DNA of 64,000 nucleotides from Delphinus delphis (lineage: Eukaryota > Chordata > Mammalia > Artiodactyla > Delphinidae), in contig NC_082684.1 in the NCBI RefSeq assembly GCF_949987515.2, positions 120,880,080-120,944,079 of the forward strand, in the 5' to 3' direction. Below the pieces are notes generated by a model, which was given only the letters and a program-made list of their open reading frames with translations, made no database searches and was not told where the DNA came from. The position numbers and the translations under genes were made by a program. Positions 48,444-59,587 of the stretch are shown piece by piece. Each line of letters begins with the position of its first letter. Within the stretch, counting starts at the first letter, position 1.

Positions 48444-48545
48444 CCAGAGACGGGGGCGAGCCGCATCTAAAAGCGCGAACCCCAGAGACGGGCGCGAGCC
48501 GCGGCTAAAAGCACGGACCCCAGAGACGGGCGGGAGACGCTAAGA
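48444..48545 (+). repeat. 38-bp CpG-rich tandem repeat, about 2.7 copies
   Basis: Units starting ccagagacggg recur at 48444, 48482 and 48520 with a constant 38-bp period. They contain 'cgcgagccgcggctaaaagc'-type text, and the third copy is partial. Located in the CpG-rich core of the L1 5'UTR. Confidence 0.9.
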
Positions 48546-49009
48546 CTGCTGCTGCCGCCACCAAGGGGCCTGTGTGCGAGCACAGGTCACTCTCCACACC
48601 CCTCTTCCGCGGAGGCTGTGCAGCCCGCCACTGCCAGGTTCCCGGGATCCAGGGACAACTTCCCCGGGAGAACGCACGGCGGGCCTCAGGCTGGTGCAAC
48701 GTCACGCCGGCCTCTGCCGCCGCAGGCCCGCCCCGCACGCAGTGCCCCTCCCTCCCCCCTGGCCTGAGTGCGCCAGAGCCCCCGAATCAGCGGCTCCTTT
48801 AACCCCGTCCTGTCTGAGCAAAAAACAGACGCCCTCCAGCGACCTACACGCAGAGGCAGGGCCAAATCCAAAGCTGAGCCCCTGTGAGCTGTGAGAACAA
48901 AGAAGAGAAAGGGAAATCTCTCCCAGCAGCCGCAGAAGCAGCGGATTAAAGCTCCACAATCAACCCGATGTACCCTGCATCTGTGGAATACCTGAATCGA
49001 CAAGTAATG

Positions 49010-49500
49010 ATCCCAAATTGAGGAGGTGGACTTTAGGAGCAAGATCTATGATTTTTTCCCCTTTTCCTCTTTTTGTGAATGTGTATGCTTCTGTGTGAAA
49101 TCTTGTCTGTATAGTCTTGCTTCCACCATTTGTCCTAGGGTTCTATCCGTCCATGGCTTTAAAAAAATTTTTTTTCTTAATAATTAATTTTAATAACTTT
49201 ATTATACTTTACCTTCGTTCTTTCTTTCTTTCTTTCCTTCCTTCCTTCCCTCCTTTAGACAACGAATCACCCCAAATTGAGGAGGTGGTCTCTGAGAGCA
49301 AGATTTCCCCCTTTACCTCTTTTTGTGAGGGTGTATGTGTATGCTTCTGTGTAAGATTTTGTCTGTATAGCTTTGCTTCCAACATTTGTCCTAAGGTTCT
49401 ATCTGTCCCTTCTTTTTTTTCTAAATATTTTTTAATTCAATAACTTTATTATACTTTATTTTATTTTTACTGTCTCTTCTTTCTGTCTTTTTTCCTTCTT
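49010..49500 (+). repeat. Diverged tandem duplication of about 245 bp in L1 5'UTR
   Basis: Two neighbouring blocks share the same order: 'ccaaattgaggaggtgg', 'agcaagat', 'cctctttttgtgag/a', 'gtatgcttctgtgt', 'ttgtctgtatag', 'catttgtcc' and 'ttctatc', then 'taactttattatacttta' and a pyrimidine tract. Copy one starts near 49010, copy two near 49260. Confidence 0.85.
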
Positions 49501-49612
49501 TCCCTCCTTCCTTCCTCCCTCCCTCCTTTCTTTCCATCTTGCCTTCTTTGCTTCTTTGCTTCTTTCTTCCTTCCTTCCTTCCTTCCTTCCCTCCTTTCCT
49601 TCTTTCTTTCCT
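49474..49612 (+). repeat. Polypyrimidine (TTCC/TTTC)n tract
   Basis: An almost pure pyrimidine stretch with TTCC and TTTC units. A shorter sister tract ends the first 245-bp unit at 49217-49256. Both sit upstream of the AG that ends the intron-like segment. Confidence 0.92.
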
Positions 49613-50156
49613 CATACTTCTACTAATTCTCTCTACTTTTTCTCCCTTTTATTCTGAGCCATGTGGATGAAAGGCTCTTGGTGCTCCAGCCAGGAGTCAG
49701 GGCTCTGCCTCTGAGGTAGGAGAGCCAACTTCAGGACACTGGTCAACAAGAGACCTCCCAGCTCCACATAATATCAAACGGCGAAAATCTCCCAGAGACC
49801 TCCATCTTAACACCAGCACCCAGCTTCACTCAACCACCAGCAAGCCACAGTGCTGGACAACCTATGTCAAACAACTAGCAAAACAGGAACACAACCCCAC
49901 CCATTAGCAGAGAGGCTGCCTAAAATCATAATAAGTCCACAGACACCCCAAAACACACCAGCAGACATGAACCTGCCCACTAGAGAGACAAGATTCAGCC
50001 TCATCCACCACAACACAGGCACTAGTCCCCTCCACCAGGAAGCCTACACAACCCACTGAACCAACCTTAGCCCCTGGAGACAGACATCAAAAACAGCGGG
50101 AACTATGAACCTGCAGTCTGCAAAAAGGAGACCCCAAACACAGTAAGATAAGCAAA

Positions 50157-51279
50157 ATGAGAAGACAGAAAAACACACAGCAGATAAAGGAGCAAGATAA
50201 AAATGCAGCAGACCTAACAAATGAAGAGGAAATAGGCAGTCTACCTGAAAAAGAATTCAGAATAATGATAGTAAGGATGATCCGAAATCTTGGAAATAGA
50301 ATGGACAAAATGCAAGAAACAGTTAATACGGACCTAGAAGAAATAAAGATGAAACAAGCAACGATGAACAACACAATAAATGAAATTAAAAGTACACTAG
50401 ATGGGATCAACAGCAGAATAACTGAGGCAGAAGAACGGATAAGTGACCTGGAAGATAAAATAGTGGAAATAACTACTGCAGAGCAGAATAAAGAAAAAAG
50501 AATGAAAAGAACTGAGGACAGTCTCAGAGACCTCTGGGACAACATTAAGCACACCAACATTCGAATTATAGGGGTTCCAAAAGAAGAAGAGAAAAAGAAA
50601 GGGACTGAGAAAATATTTGAAGAGATTATAGTTGAAAACTTCCCTAATATGGGAAAGGAAATAGTTAATCAAGTCTAGGAAGCACAGAGAGTCCCATACA
50701 GGATAAATCCAAGGAAAAATACGCCAAGACACATATTATTCAAACTACCAAAAATTAAATACAAAGAAAGCATATTAAAAGCAGCAAGGGAGGGCTTCCC
50801 TGGTGGCGCAGTGGCTGAGAGTCTGCCTGCCGATGCGGGGGATGCGGGTTCGTGCCCCGGTCCGGGAAGATCCCATATGCCGCGGAGCAGCTGAGCCCGT
50901 GAGCCATGGCCGCTGAGCCTGCGCGTCCGGAGCCTGTGCTCCGCAACGGGAGAGGCCACAACAGTGAGAGGCCCGCGTACTGCAAAAAAAAAAAAAAAAA
51001 AAAAAAAAAGCAGCAAGGGAAAAGCACCAAATAACACACAAGGGAATCCCCATAAGGTTAACAGCTGATCTTTCAGCAGAAACTCTGCAGGCCAGAAGGG
51101 AGTGGCAGGACATATTGAAAGTGATGAAGGAGAAAAACCTGCAACCAAGATTACTCTACCCAGCAAGGATCTCATTCAGATTTGATGGAGAAATTAAAAC
51201 CTTTACAGACAAGCAAAAGCTGCGAGAGTTCAGCACCACCAAACCAGCTTTACAACATTTGCCAAAGAAACTTCTCTAG
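50157..51279 (+). pseudogene. L1 ORF1 (RNA-binding protein), broken
   Basis: L1 ORF1p binds L1 RNA as a coiled-coil trimer in the cytoplasmic ribonucleoprotein. The first 173 codons are open: a charged N-terminus, a heptad-rich coiled coil ('KMQETVNTDLEEIKMKQA', 'TINEIKSTLDGINSRITE'), then the RNA-recognition region ('NIRIIGVPKEEEKK'). A TAG at 50676-50678 and a SINE at 50792-51005 break the rest. The C-terminal domain continues to the TAG at 51277-51279. Without the SINE and its duplication the length is about 298 codons, normal for the family. Not functional as it stands. Confidence 0.9.
50792..51005 (+). mobile_element. CHR-type SINE inside L1 ORF1
   Basis: Forward short CHR SINE with a 27-base poly-A. 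The perfect 15-bp duplication aaaagcagcaaggga lies at 50777-50791 and 51006-51020. It postdates the young L1 and uses a typical L1-endonuclease-type A-rich target, so it is among the most recent insertions in the window. Confidence 0.96.
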
Positions 51280-51337
51280 GCAAGAAACACAAGGGAAGGA
51301 AAAGACCTACAATAACGAACCCAAAACAATTCAGAAA

Positions 51338-54300
51338 ATGGGAATAGGAACATACATATCGATAATTACCTTTAATGTAAATGGACTAAATGCTTCCACC
51401 AAAAGACACAGATTGGCTGAATGGATACAAAAACAAGACCAATTTTTATGCCGTCTAAAGAGACCCACTTCAGACCTAGAGACACATACAGACTGAAAGT
51501 AAGGGGATGGAAAAAGATATTCCATGCAAATGGAAACCAAAAGACAGCTGGCATAGCAGTTCTCATATCAGACAAAATAGACTTTAAAATAAACACTATT
51601 AGAAGAGACAAAGAAGGACACTACATAACGATCAAGGGATTGATCCAAGAAGAAGATATAACAATTGTAAATATTTATGCACCCAACATAGGAGCACCTC
51701 AATACATAAGGCAAGTACTAACAGCCATAAAAGGGGAAATCGACAGTAACACAATCATAGTAGGGGACTTTAACACCCCACTTTCACCAATGGACAGATC
51801 ATGCAAAATGAAACTAAATAAGGAAACAAGCTTTAAATGATACATCAAACAAGATGGATTTAATTGATATTTATAGGACACTCCATCCAAAACCCACAGA
51901 ATACACATTTTTCTCGACTGCTCATGAAACATTCTCCAGGATAGATCATATCTTGTGTCACAAATCAAGCCTTGGTAAATTTAAGAAAATTGAAATTGTA
52001 TCAAGTATCTTTTCTGACCACAATGCCATGAGACTAGATATCAATTACAGGAAAAGATCTGTAAAAAATACAAACACATGGGGGCTAAACAATACACTAC
52101 TTAATAATGAAGTGATCACTGAAGAAATCAAAGAGGAAATAAAAAAATACCTAGAAACAAAACACAACGACCCAAAACCTATGGGATGCAGCAAAAGCAG
52201 TTCTAAGGGGGAAGTTTATAGCAATACAAGCCCACCTTAAGAAGCAAGAAACATCTCGAATAAACAAACTAACCTTGCACCTCAAGCAGTTAGAGAAAGA
52301 AGAACAAAAAAACCCCAAAGCTAGCAGAAGGAAAGAAATCATAAAAATCGGATCAGAAATAAATGAAAAAGAAATGAAGGAAACAATAGCAAAGATCAAT
52401 AAAACTAAAAGCTGGTTCTTTGAGAAGATAAACAAAATAGATAAACCACTAGCCAGACTCATCAAGAAAAAAAGGGAGAAGACTCAAATCAATAGAATTA
52501 GAAATGAAAAAGGAGAGGTAACAACTGACACTGCAGAAATAAAAGAGATTGTGAGAGATTACTACAAGCAACTTTATGCCAATAAAATGGACAATCTGGA
52601 AGAAATGGACAAATTCTTAGAAATGCACAACCTGCCAAGACTGAATCAGGAAAAAAGAGAAAATATGAACAGACCAATCACAAGCACTGAAATTGAAACT
52701 GTGATTAAAAATCTTCCAACAAACAAAAGCCCAGGACCAGATGGCTTCCCAGGTGAATTCTATCAAACATTTAGAAAAGAGCTAACACCTATCCTTCTCA
52801 AACTCTTCCAAAATATAGCAGAGGGAGGAACACTCCCAAATTCCTTCTACGAGGCCACCATCAACTTGATACCAAAACCAGACAAGGATGTCACAAAGAA
52901 AGAAAACTACAGGCCAATATCACTGATGAACATAGATGCAAAAATCCTCAACAAAATACTAGCAAACAGAATCCAACAGCACATTAAAAGGATCATACAC
53001 CATGATCAAGTGGGGTTTATTCCAGGAATGCAAGGATTCTTCAATATACGCAAATCTATCAATGTGATAAACCATATTAACAAATTGAAGGAGAAAAACC
53101 ATATGATCATCTCAATAGATGCAGAGAAAGCTTTCGACAAAATTCAACACCCATTTATGATAAAAACCCTGCAGAAAGTAGGCATAGAGGGAAGTTTCCT
53201 CAACATAATAAAGGCCATATATGACAAGCCCACAGCAAACTTCATCCTCAATGGTGAAATACTGAAAGCATTTCCACTAAGATCAGGAACAAGACAAGGT
53301 TGCCCACTCTCACCATGCTTATTCAACATAGTTTTGGAAGTTTTAGCCACAGCAATCAGAGACAAAAAGGAAATAAAAGGAATCCAAATTGGAAAAGAAG
53401 AAGTAAAGCTGTCACTGTTTGCAGATGACATGATACTATACATAGAGAATCCTAAAGATGCTACCAGAAAACTACTAGAGCTAATCAATGAATTTGGTAA
53501 AGTAGCAGGATACAAAATTAATGCACAGGAATCTCTGGCATTCCTATATACTAATGATGAAAAATCTGAAAGTGAAATCAAGAAAACACTCCCATTTACC
53601 ATTGCAACAAAAAGAATAAAATATCTAGGAATAAACCTACCTAAGGAGACAAAAGACCTGTATGCAGAAAATTATAAGATACTGATGAAAGAAATTAAAG
53701 CTGATACAAATAGATGGAGAGATATACCATGTTATTGGATTGGAAGAATCAACATTGTGAAAATGACTCTACTACCCAAAGCAATCTATAGATTCAATGC
53801 AATCCCTATCAAACTACCACTGGCATTTTTCACAGAACTAGAACAAAAAATTTTGCAATTTGTATGGAAACACAAAAGACCCCGAATAGCCAAAGCAATC
53901 TTGAGAATGAAAAAAGGAGCTGGAGGAATCAGGCTCCCTGACTTCAGACTATACTACAAAGCTACAGTAATCAAGACAGTATGGTACTGGCACAAAAACA
54001 GAAAGATAGATCAATGGAACAGGATAGAAAGCCCAGAGATAAACCCATGCACATATGGACACCTTATCTTTGATAAAGGTGGCAGGAATGTACAGTGGAG
54101 AAAGGACAGCCTCTTCAATAAGTGGTGCTGGGAAAACTGGACAGGTACATGTAGAAGTATGAGATTAGATCACTCCCTAACACCATACACAAAAATAAGC
54201 TCAAAATGGATTAAAGACCTAAATGTAAGGCCAGAAACTATCAAACTCTTAGAGGAAAACATAGGCAGAACACTCTATGACATAAATCACAGCAAGATCC

Positions 54301-55133
54301 TTTCTGACCCACCTCCTAGAGTAACAGAAATAAAAACAAAGATAAACAAATGCGACCTAATGAAACTTCAAAGTTTTTGCACAGCAAAGGAAACCATAAA
54401 CAAGACCAAAAGACAACCCTCAGAATGGGAGAAAATATTTGCAAATGAAGCAACTGACAAAGGATTAATCTCCAAAATTTACAACCAGCTCATGCAGCTC
54501 AATAACAAAAAAACAAACAACCCAATCCAAAAATGGGCAGAAGACCTAAATAGACATTTCTCCAAAGAAGATGCCAACAAACACATGAAAGAATGCTCAA
54601 CATCATTAATTGTTAGAGAAATGCAAATCAAAACTACAATGAGATATCATCTCACACCAGTCAGAATGGCCATCATCAAAAAATCTAGAAACAATAAATG
54701 CTGGAGAGGGTGTGGAGAAAAGGGAACACTCTTGCACTGCTGGTGGGAATGTGAATTGGTTCAGCCACTATGGAGAATGGTATGGAGGTTCCTTAAAAAA
54801 CTACAAATAGAACTACCATATGACCCAGCAATCCCACTACTGGGCATATACCCTGAGAAAACCAAAATTCAAAAAAAGTCATGTACCAAGATGTTCATTG
54901 CAGCTCTATTTACAATAGCCCGGAGATGGAAACAACCTAAGTGCCCATCATCGGATGAATGGATAAAGAAGATGTGGCACATATATACAGTGGAATATTA
55001 CTCAGCCTTAAAAAGAAATGAAATTGAGCTATTTGTAATGAGGTGGATAGACCTAGAGTCTGTCATACAGAGTGAAGTAAGTCAGAAAGAAAAAGACAAA
55101 TACTGTATGCTAACACATATATATAGAATTTAA
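51338..55133 (+). pseudogene. L1 ORF2 (endonuclease/reverse transcriptase), frameshifted
   Basis: ORF2p nicks target DNA and reverse-transcribes L1 RNA. The start ATG at 51338 leads into 'TYISIITFNVNGLNA' of the endonuclease. The frame then changes near 51455, near 51828 and near 52170, consistent with small deletions whose effects do not cancel. From 52275 to the stop at 55133, 952 codons stay open: reverse-transcriptase blocks '[14 protein letters not shown]' and '[20 protein letters not shown]', catalytic FADD (53418-53429), and the Cys-rich C-terminus (CWRGCGEK... to ...WWEC, 54699-54752). Endonuclease integrity is lost, so the protein cannot be made whole. Confidence 0.92.
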
Positions 55134-55517
55134 GAAAAAAAATGTCATGAAGAACCTAGGGGTAAGACAGGAATCAAGACGCAGACCTACTGGAGAACGG
55201 ACTTGAGGATATGGGGAGGGGGTAGGGTGAGCTGTGAAAGGGCGAGAGAGAGTCATGGACATATACACACTAACAAACGTAGTAAGGTAGATAGCTAGTG
55301 GGAAGCAGCCGCATGGCACAGGGATATTGGCCTGGTGCTTTGTGACAGCCTGGAGGGGTGGGATAGGGAGGGTGGGATAAGGAGGGTGGGAGGGAGGGAG
55401 ACGCAAGAGGGAAGACATATGGGAACATATGTATATATATAACTGATTCACTTTGTTATAAAGCAGAAACTAACACACCATTGTAAAGCAATTATACCCC
55501 AATAAAGATGTTAAAAA
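55134..55517 (+). other. L1 3'UTR with G-rich tract and AATAAA
   Basis: Contains a polypurine G-rich block (55353-55400, repeated GGGAGGGTGGG-like runs) of the type conserved in mammalian L1 3'UTRs and able in principle to form a G-quadruplex. The polyadenylation signal AATAAA is at 55501-55506, followed by a short A tail merging into the target duplication. Confidence 0.85.
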
Positions 55518-55527
55518 AAATTGATCA

Positions 55528-56880
55528 TGGATTTAAAAGCAAAATGTAAAGCTACATAAGAAAGAATCTTCAAGACCTATATAGCAAGATGAGGAGTTCT
55601 TATAGATGACACCAAAAGCACAATCCATAAAAGAAAAACAAAAAATTGCGTATTACCAAAATTTAAAATTTTGTTCTGCAAATCTTATTAAGAGAATGGA
55701 AAGATGATCTACAGACTTAGAGAAAGAGAAAATATTTGTAAACCACATATCTGACAAAAGACCCCTATCTAGAATATATGAAGAACTCTCAAAACAAAAG
55801 TACAAAACAATCCAATTAGAAAATGGGCAAAAGACACTAACAGACTTGTCACTAAAGAGGAGATATAGATCACAAGCACATGAAAAGAAGTTCAGCATCA
55901 TTAACCACTAGGGAAAGGCAAATTAAGGCCATGATGAGATATCAACACACCTATTGAAATAGCTGATATTAAAAAAAAAGTAAAACACCAAATGCTGCAG
56001 AGGATGCAGAGAAACTAGATTTCTTATACACTGATGGTGGGGATGTAAAATGGTACAACTACTCTGGGAAATAGTTTGATGGTTTCTTTAAAAAATTCTT
56101 TTAAACTAAATATAACCTTACTATATTGTGCAGAAATAGCACTCCTGGGCTTTTATCTGAGAGGAATGAAAATTTAGGCTCACATTAAAACCTGTACAAA
56201 AATGTTCATAGCAGCTTTCTTTCTTATATAGTAAAAAACTGGAAATAATCCAAATATCCTCCAATGAGTGAAAGGTTTAACCAACTGTTGTACTTTCATA
56301 GCATGAAATACCAGTCAGGAATAAAAAACCAACTGTTGTACTTTCATAGCATGAAATACCAGTCAGGAATAAAAAAAGAACAAAGTATTGATACAAACAA
56401 GTTGGATGAGTCTCAAGAGAATTACGCTAAGTGGAAAAGCAGGAAAGCAGCAAAGGTCGCATTTTGCATGACTCAATGCATAAAACATTCTTAGAGAACA
56501 GATTAGTGGTTTCCAGAAGTTATAGGTGGGGGAGGGGATGGGTGTGGCTACCAAGGAAGAACAGAGGAGATCTCCTCCTAAGATCTTTGCCCTGATGGAA
56601 CAGTCCTGTGTCTTCCCTGTGACGGTAGTTACAGGCACCTACACATGTAACAAAATTGCATGGAGCCATAAAAAGACACACAAATGAGTGAATGTAGGAG
56701 AGGTGAAATCTGAATAAGGCCTGTGGATTGCACCAATGTCAATGTTTTTGCTGTTGTTGTATAGTTATATAAGATGTTAACCCTTGGGGTAAAGGGTACT
56801 TAGACCTTTCTGTACAATTTTTGTGATTTCCTCTTAATTTATTGCAATCTCAAAATTAAAAGTTTAAAAAATTAAAATAA
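55528..56880 (+). mobile_element. Old L1M, ORF2 end and 3'UTR
   Basis: Continuation of the L1M at 46250-47751: 'gcaaatcttattaagagaat', 'ccaaatgctgcagaggatgc', a 'tctgagaggaatgaaaattt' block, then 3'UTR text to an A-rich end near 56880. An exact 48-bp internal duplication is present. No open frame of note. Confidence 0.72.
56281..56376 (+). repeat. Exact 48-bp tandem duplication
   Basis: The unit starting ccaactgttgtactttcata and ending ggaataaaaaa is present twice head to tail (56281-56328 and 56329-56376) without a mismatch, inside a diverged L1M. The duplication is far younger than its host. Confidence 0.95.
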
Positions 56881-58179
56881 TGGCTCCAGTGATTCTAAAT
56901 TTCTTCTTTTTACTGTTTAACAGCAGTAAATTTAGATTGCAATTATACAGAATTATAGTAGTTTGAGTTAAGATGAAAGTCTTTCATAATCTTCATTACT
57001 AGTGTTGTAAAGCAGAAATGAGGGGAAAAAACAGAGAAAAAGGCTAAATGCATTACAGAAAACCAATGTCAAGTTATCAATATATCATTATATTGTTATG
57101 AGTTTATATGTCCTGAAGCAATAAAAGTCTAGGAATATTTTTGTACTGATCCCTCTAATTATGCTGTCAATCTCCTCCAGTTAGGTACCCAGACTGATTC
57201 TCAAAAGTCATCAAGTTATTTATGGTGACTAATTTTAACCTGTGTCTTAATAATTATACAATATGAACTAGTTTATACTCAAATGTCCATACTCTGCAAT
57301 ATTACATAGTGATTAGAAAGAAAATTTAAAAAATGCATAACATGGATAAGGGTAAGAAAGTTTTAAAACAACAGGTGGTCATTTGTCATACTTTTATATA
57401 ACCAACTCATAGACATCCTCTTCTGTAAGCATTTCATTTACTATGCCTCAAATAACTGCCTTTCTGGACTTCACCAAGAAAAAAAAGAAATTGCAGTGCA
57501 TCTCTGATTTCTTGCTGGTGTGAACCTGGACCCGCCATCCTCCCCAATGAGAGAAGTAGCCTCCATCCCTGGGACAGATGGTGACATCAGCCCTCGGCCT
57601 TAGAGACTTGCCTCACCCCAGCTTTCCTTTCTTGAGCATCTTAGTAGTTGCCAAAATCTGACTTTTCCCTTCCTTCTCTTTCATCTAAACAAAGTACAAA
57701 CTTCTCCCACATAGCCAGTCAACCAAACTTCTGTTTCTATTTTAGCTGGGGGAAAAAATGGTATAGAACAGAAACATAAGTACAACCTCAGTAAAACATG
57801 TGATTCCAACGACATGGAATGACAGCTGCAGGATGATGTATAAAATATGTCTCCTGATCTGAGTTCACAGCCTGCTTCATCTTTGCTTTGTCAAAAGATC
57901 TTTCTTACACTTTAATCCACTTTGCGGAAGAGGCATTTCCTGTTCTGAGGTGCTACAACCAAGATGGCAACACAGGCCTGCATCGCATCACTCTTAGTCC
58001 CTTTAATCAATTCTGCATCATACTGCAGAACAAAATTCCTAAAACAAAACTTTCGTCATTCCCATACTCAAGTCTCTTGGTAATTAACCCCAGGCTTGTT
58101 TATTTCTTAATAGTTTAAAATTATAATGTGATCCATTGAAGCTTGACCATGCATGGGGAGCTGTGCCAGGTACTTAGTG
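56881..58179. other. Single-copy sequence, no gene recognised
   Basis: No repeat or exon I can support. The 76-codon frame at 57888-58118 has no domain signature. Confidence 0.48.
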
Positions 58180-58660
58180 ACATCTCATTCAATCCATGGA
58201 ATATCCCCTCTGAAAGACTGAACATACAGACGGACAATGACCAGACCACATATGACAATGGAACTCTGCATCACAACCTCTGAAGCCAGTAGCCCAGGGA
58301 GCTAAACCATAACCTCTGCAACCATCAGCTGAGAATGGTCAGGACTTGATGGATGACTGACAGCTTTCCTAAAATTTCACCCTCATTTCAAACTCAGGAT
58401 CAACCAAAGAAAGCCAAATATGCACCCATAACCAATCACATACAATGTTCCAGCTTCCCTGTGCAAACAACCTCCAATCATGGTACACCTGGAGCCATCC
58501 CTTTCTTCCACTATAAAGCTTTCCCATTCCTCTGCCTGCTTTTGAGTCTCTGCCAAAGGTAAGTGATGCTGGCTGACTTTCTTGATATAGTAAGCCCTGA
58601 ATAAACAGCCTCTGCCTGCTCTTATTTATTTCCACAAGTCCTGAAATCCAGAAGGATCAT
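58180..58660 (+). mobile_element. LTR-like segment of an endogenous retrovirus type
   Basis: A TATA-type 'ctataaagctttcccattc' is followed about 90 bp later by 'ctgaataaacagcctctgcc' (AATAAA), the spacing seen in R regions of gammaretrovirus-like LTRs. Upstream text with repeated 'accaatcacatacaatg'-type motifs fits U3. No retroviral genes are adjacent, and the family is not identified. Confidence 0.4.
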
Positions 58661-59394
58661 CTGCATGGTTTGCAGATGTAGAGACTGTGACCTGGGGTGG
58701 ACAGAAGTTTGATGAAGGTCATTAGCATCTAGTTTAAAGTCTCTACCACTCCAGTCTCAGACCTCTTACTTCCTCTGCCATCTCTGTGCTCACATTTATC
58801 TGCTCTTACTATTAAAGGACACCACGAGCCTCCTTGTCAGCCCTGCGATCACAGAAATTAGTGGCTAATAAAATAACTGCACTTCTACTGATGACCTAAT
58901 TTAAATGTTCAGGGTTTTTCTACTTGTCATAAGGAAAGTGATACCAAAACCTGGTAGAGCCAGTAAGAAGATACCTTTTCTTTTATGTTTCAACAGGCAG
59001 GGGAGGAATGATGAGCATTGAGAATTGTCAGATATTCAACAGTATCGCAGTGGGAACAGACTTGGCTGGTCTAGTTGGTGTAGTGTGAGGCAGGTATCCC
59101 AATAGGGGGATGGACTTTCTTGAACATTGCTCATAAAACACAATTTTCTCCATGCAGTTCATAAAAGGTTCTCTGACTCAGTAGGACCAATTAAAAGCTC
59201 CATCTCAACACAATGTTTAAGATACTAAAAATCTTATTATTTTAGGATATTTAAAATATTCATTATATGCTAAGCTGGTCCTATCACGCAGACGAGGGAA
59301 ATCTGCACATATAGTTCAAAAGGATAATAGGGAGATTTAGAAAGAACCATGAGATTTTGAACAGTAACACTCAAGTAAAAATCAAAAGATCAAG
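58661..59394. other. Single-copy sequence, no gene recognised
   Basis: Nothing I can support as a gene or named repeat. Confidence 0.5.
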
Positions 59395-59587
59395 CTTGGG
59401 GCTTCTCTGGTGGCGCAGTGGTCGAGAGTCCGCCTGCCGATGCAGGGGACACGGGTTCATGCCCGGTCAGGGAAGATCCCACATGCCGCAGAGTGGCTGT
59501 GCCCGTGAGCCATGGCCGCTGAGCCTGCACGTCTGGAGCCTGTGCTCCGCAACGGGAGAGGCCACAGCAGTGAGAGGCCCACGTAGC

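Larger units (their letters stand above)
47940..49658 (+). other. Intron-like segment of the L1 5'UTR
   Basis: This 1719-bp segment is precisely what the minus-strand L1 (8976-14697) lacks. It starts with GT (CTGG|gtaggg) and ends with AG after a pyrimidine tract (tctcccttttattctgag|CC). Flanking sequences align to the older copy in exact register across the junction (near 14535-14545 there). This fits splicing of an L1 RNA before re-integration, though gain of a new segment by the younger subfamily could also explain it. Confidence 0.4.
47762..50156 (+). promoter_or_regulatory. L1 5'UTR with internal promoter region
   Basis: About 2.4 kb upstream of ORF1. Layout: G-run start and YY1-type motif; a CpG-rich core (about 48040-48800) with a 38-bp tandem repeat; a duplicated unit of about 245 bp (49010-49500); long pyrimidine tracts; then a conserved stretch leading into ORF1. 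By analogy with other mammalian L1s this region drives transcription from its first bases; no promoter activity can be shown from sequence. CpG density contrasts sharply with the AT-rich surroundings. Confidence 0.75.
47762..55517 (+). mobile_element. Young full-length L1 (about 7.8 kb)
   Basis: Complete L1 in sense: G-rich start, 5'UTR with CpG-rich core, ORF1, short spacer, ORF2, 3'UTR, AATAAA and short poly-A. The target duplication aaattgatca lies at 47752-47761 and 55518-55527. It landed in the ORF2 of an older L1M in the same orientation. It carries a SINE in ORF1. Low visible decay, with 952 open codons in ORF2, marks it as one of the younger elements here, but the breaks in ORF1 and ORF2 make it non-autonomous now. 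Confidence 0.95.

Noticed and set aside
49850..50059. Open frame upstream of L1 ORF1 with a counterpart in the minus-strand L1 (14015-14350), suggesting a conserved upstream ORF
   Set aside because: Both open stretches begin at GTG rather than ATG, and differences between the copies are not skewed to silent sites by eye. Shared ancestry of the leader explains the similarity.
50087..50560. 157-codon minus-strand frame overlapping L1 ORF1
   Set aside because: Antisense shadow of the ORF1 coiled-coil region; the same shadow occurs opposite ORF1 of the other L1.
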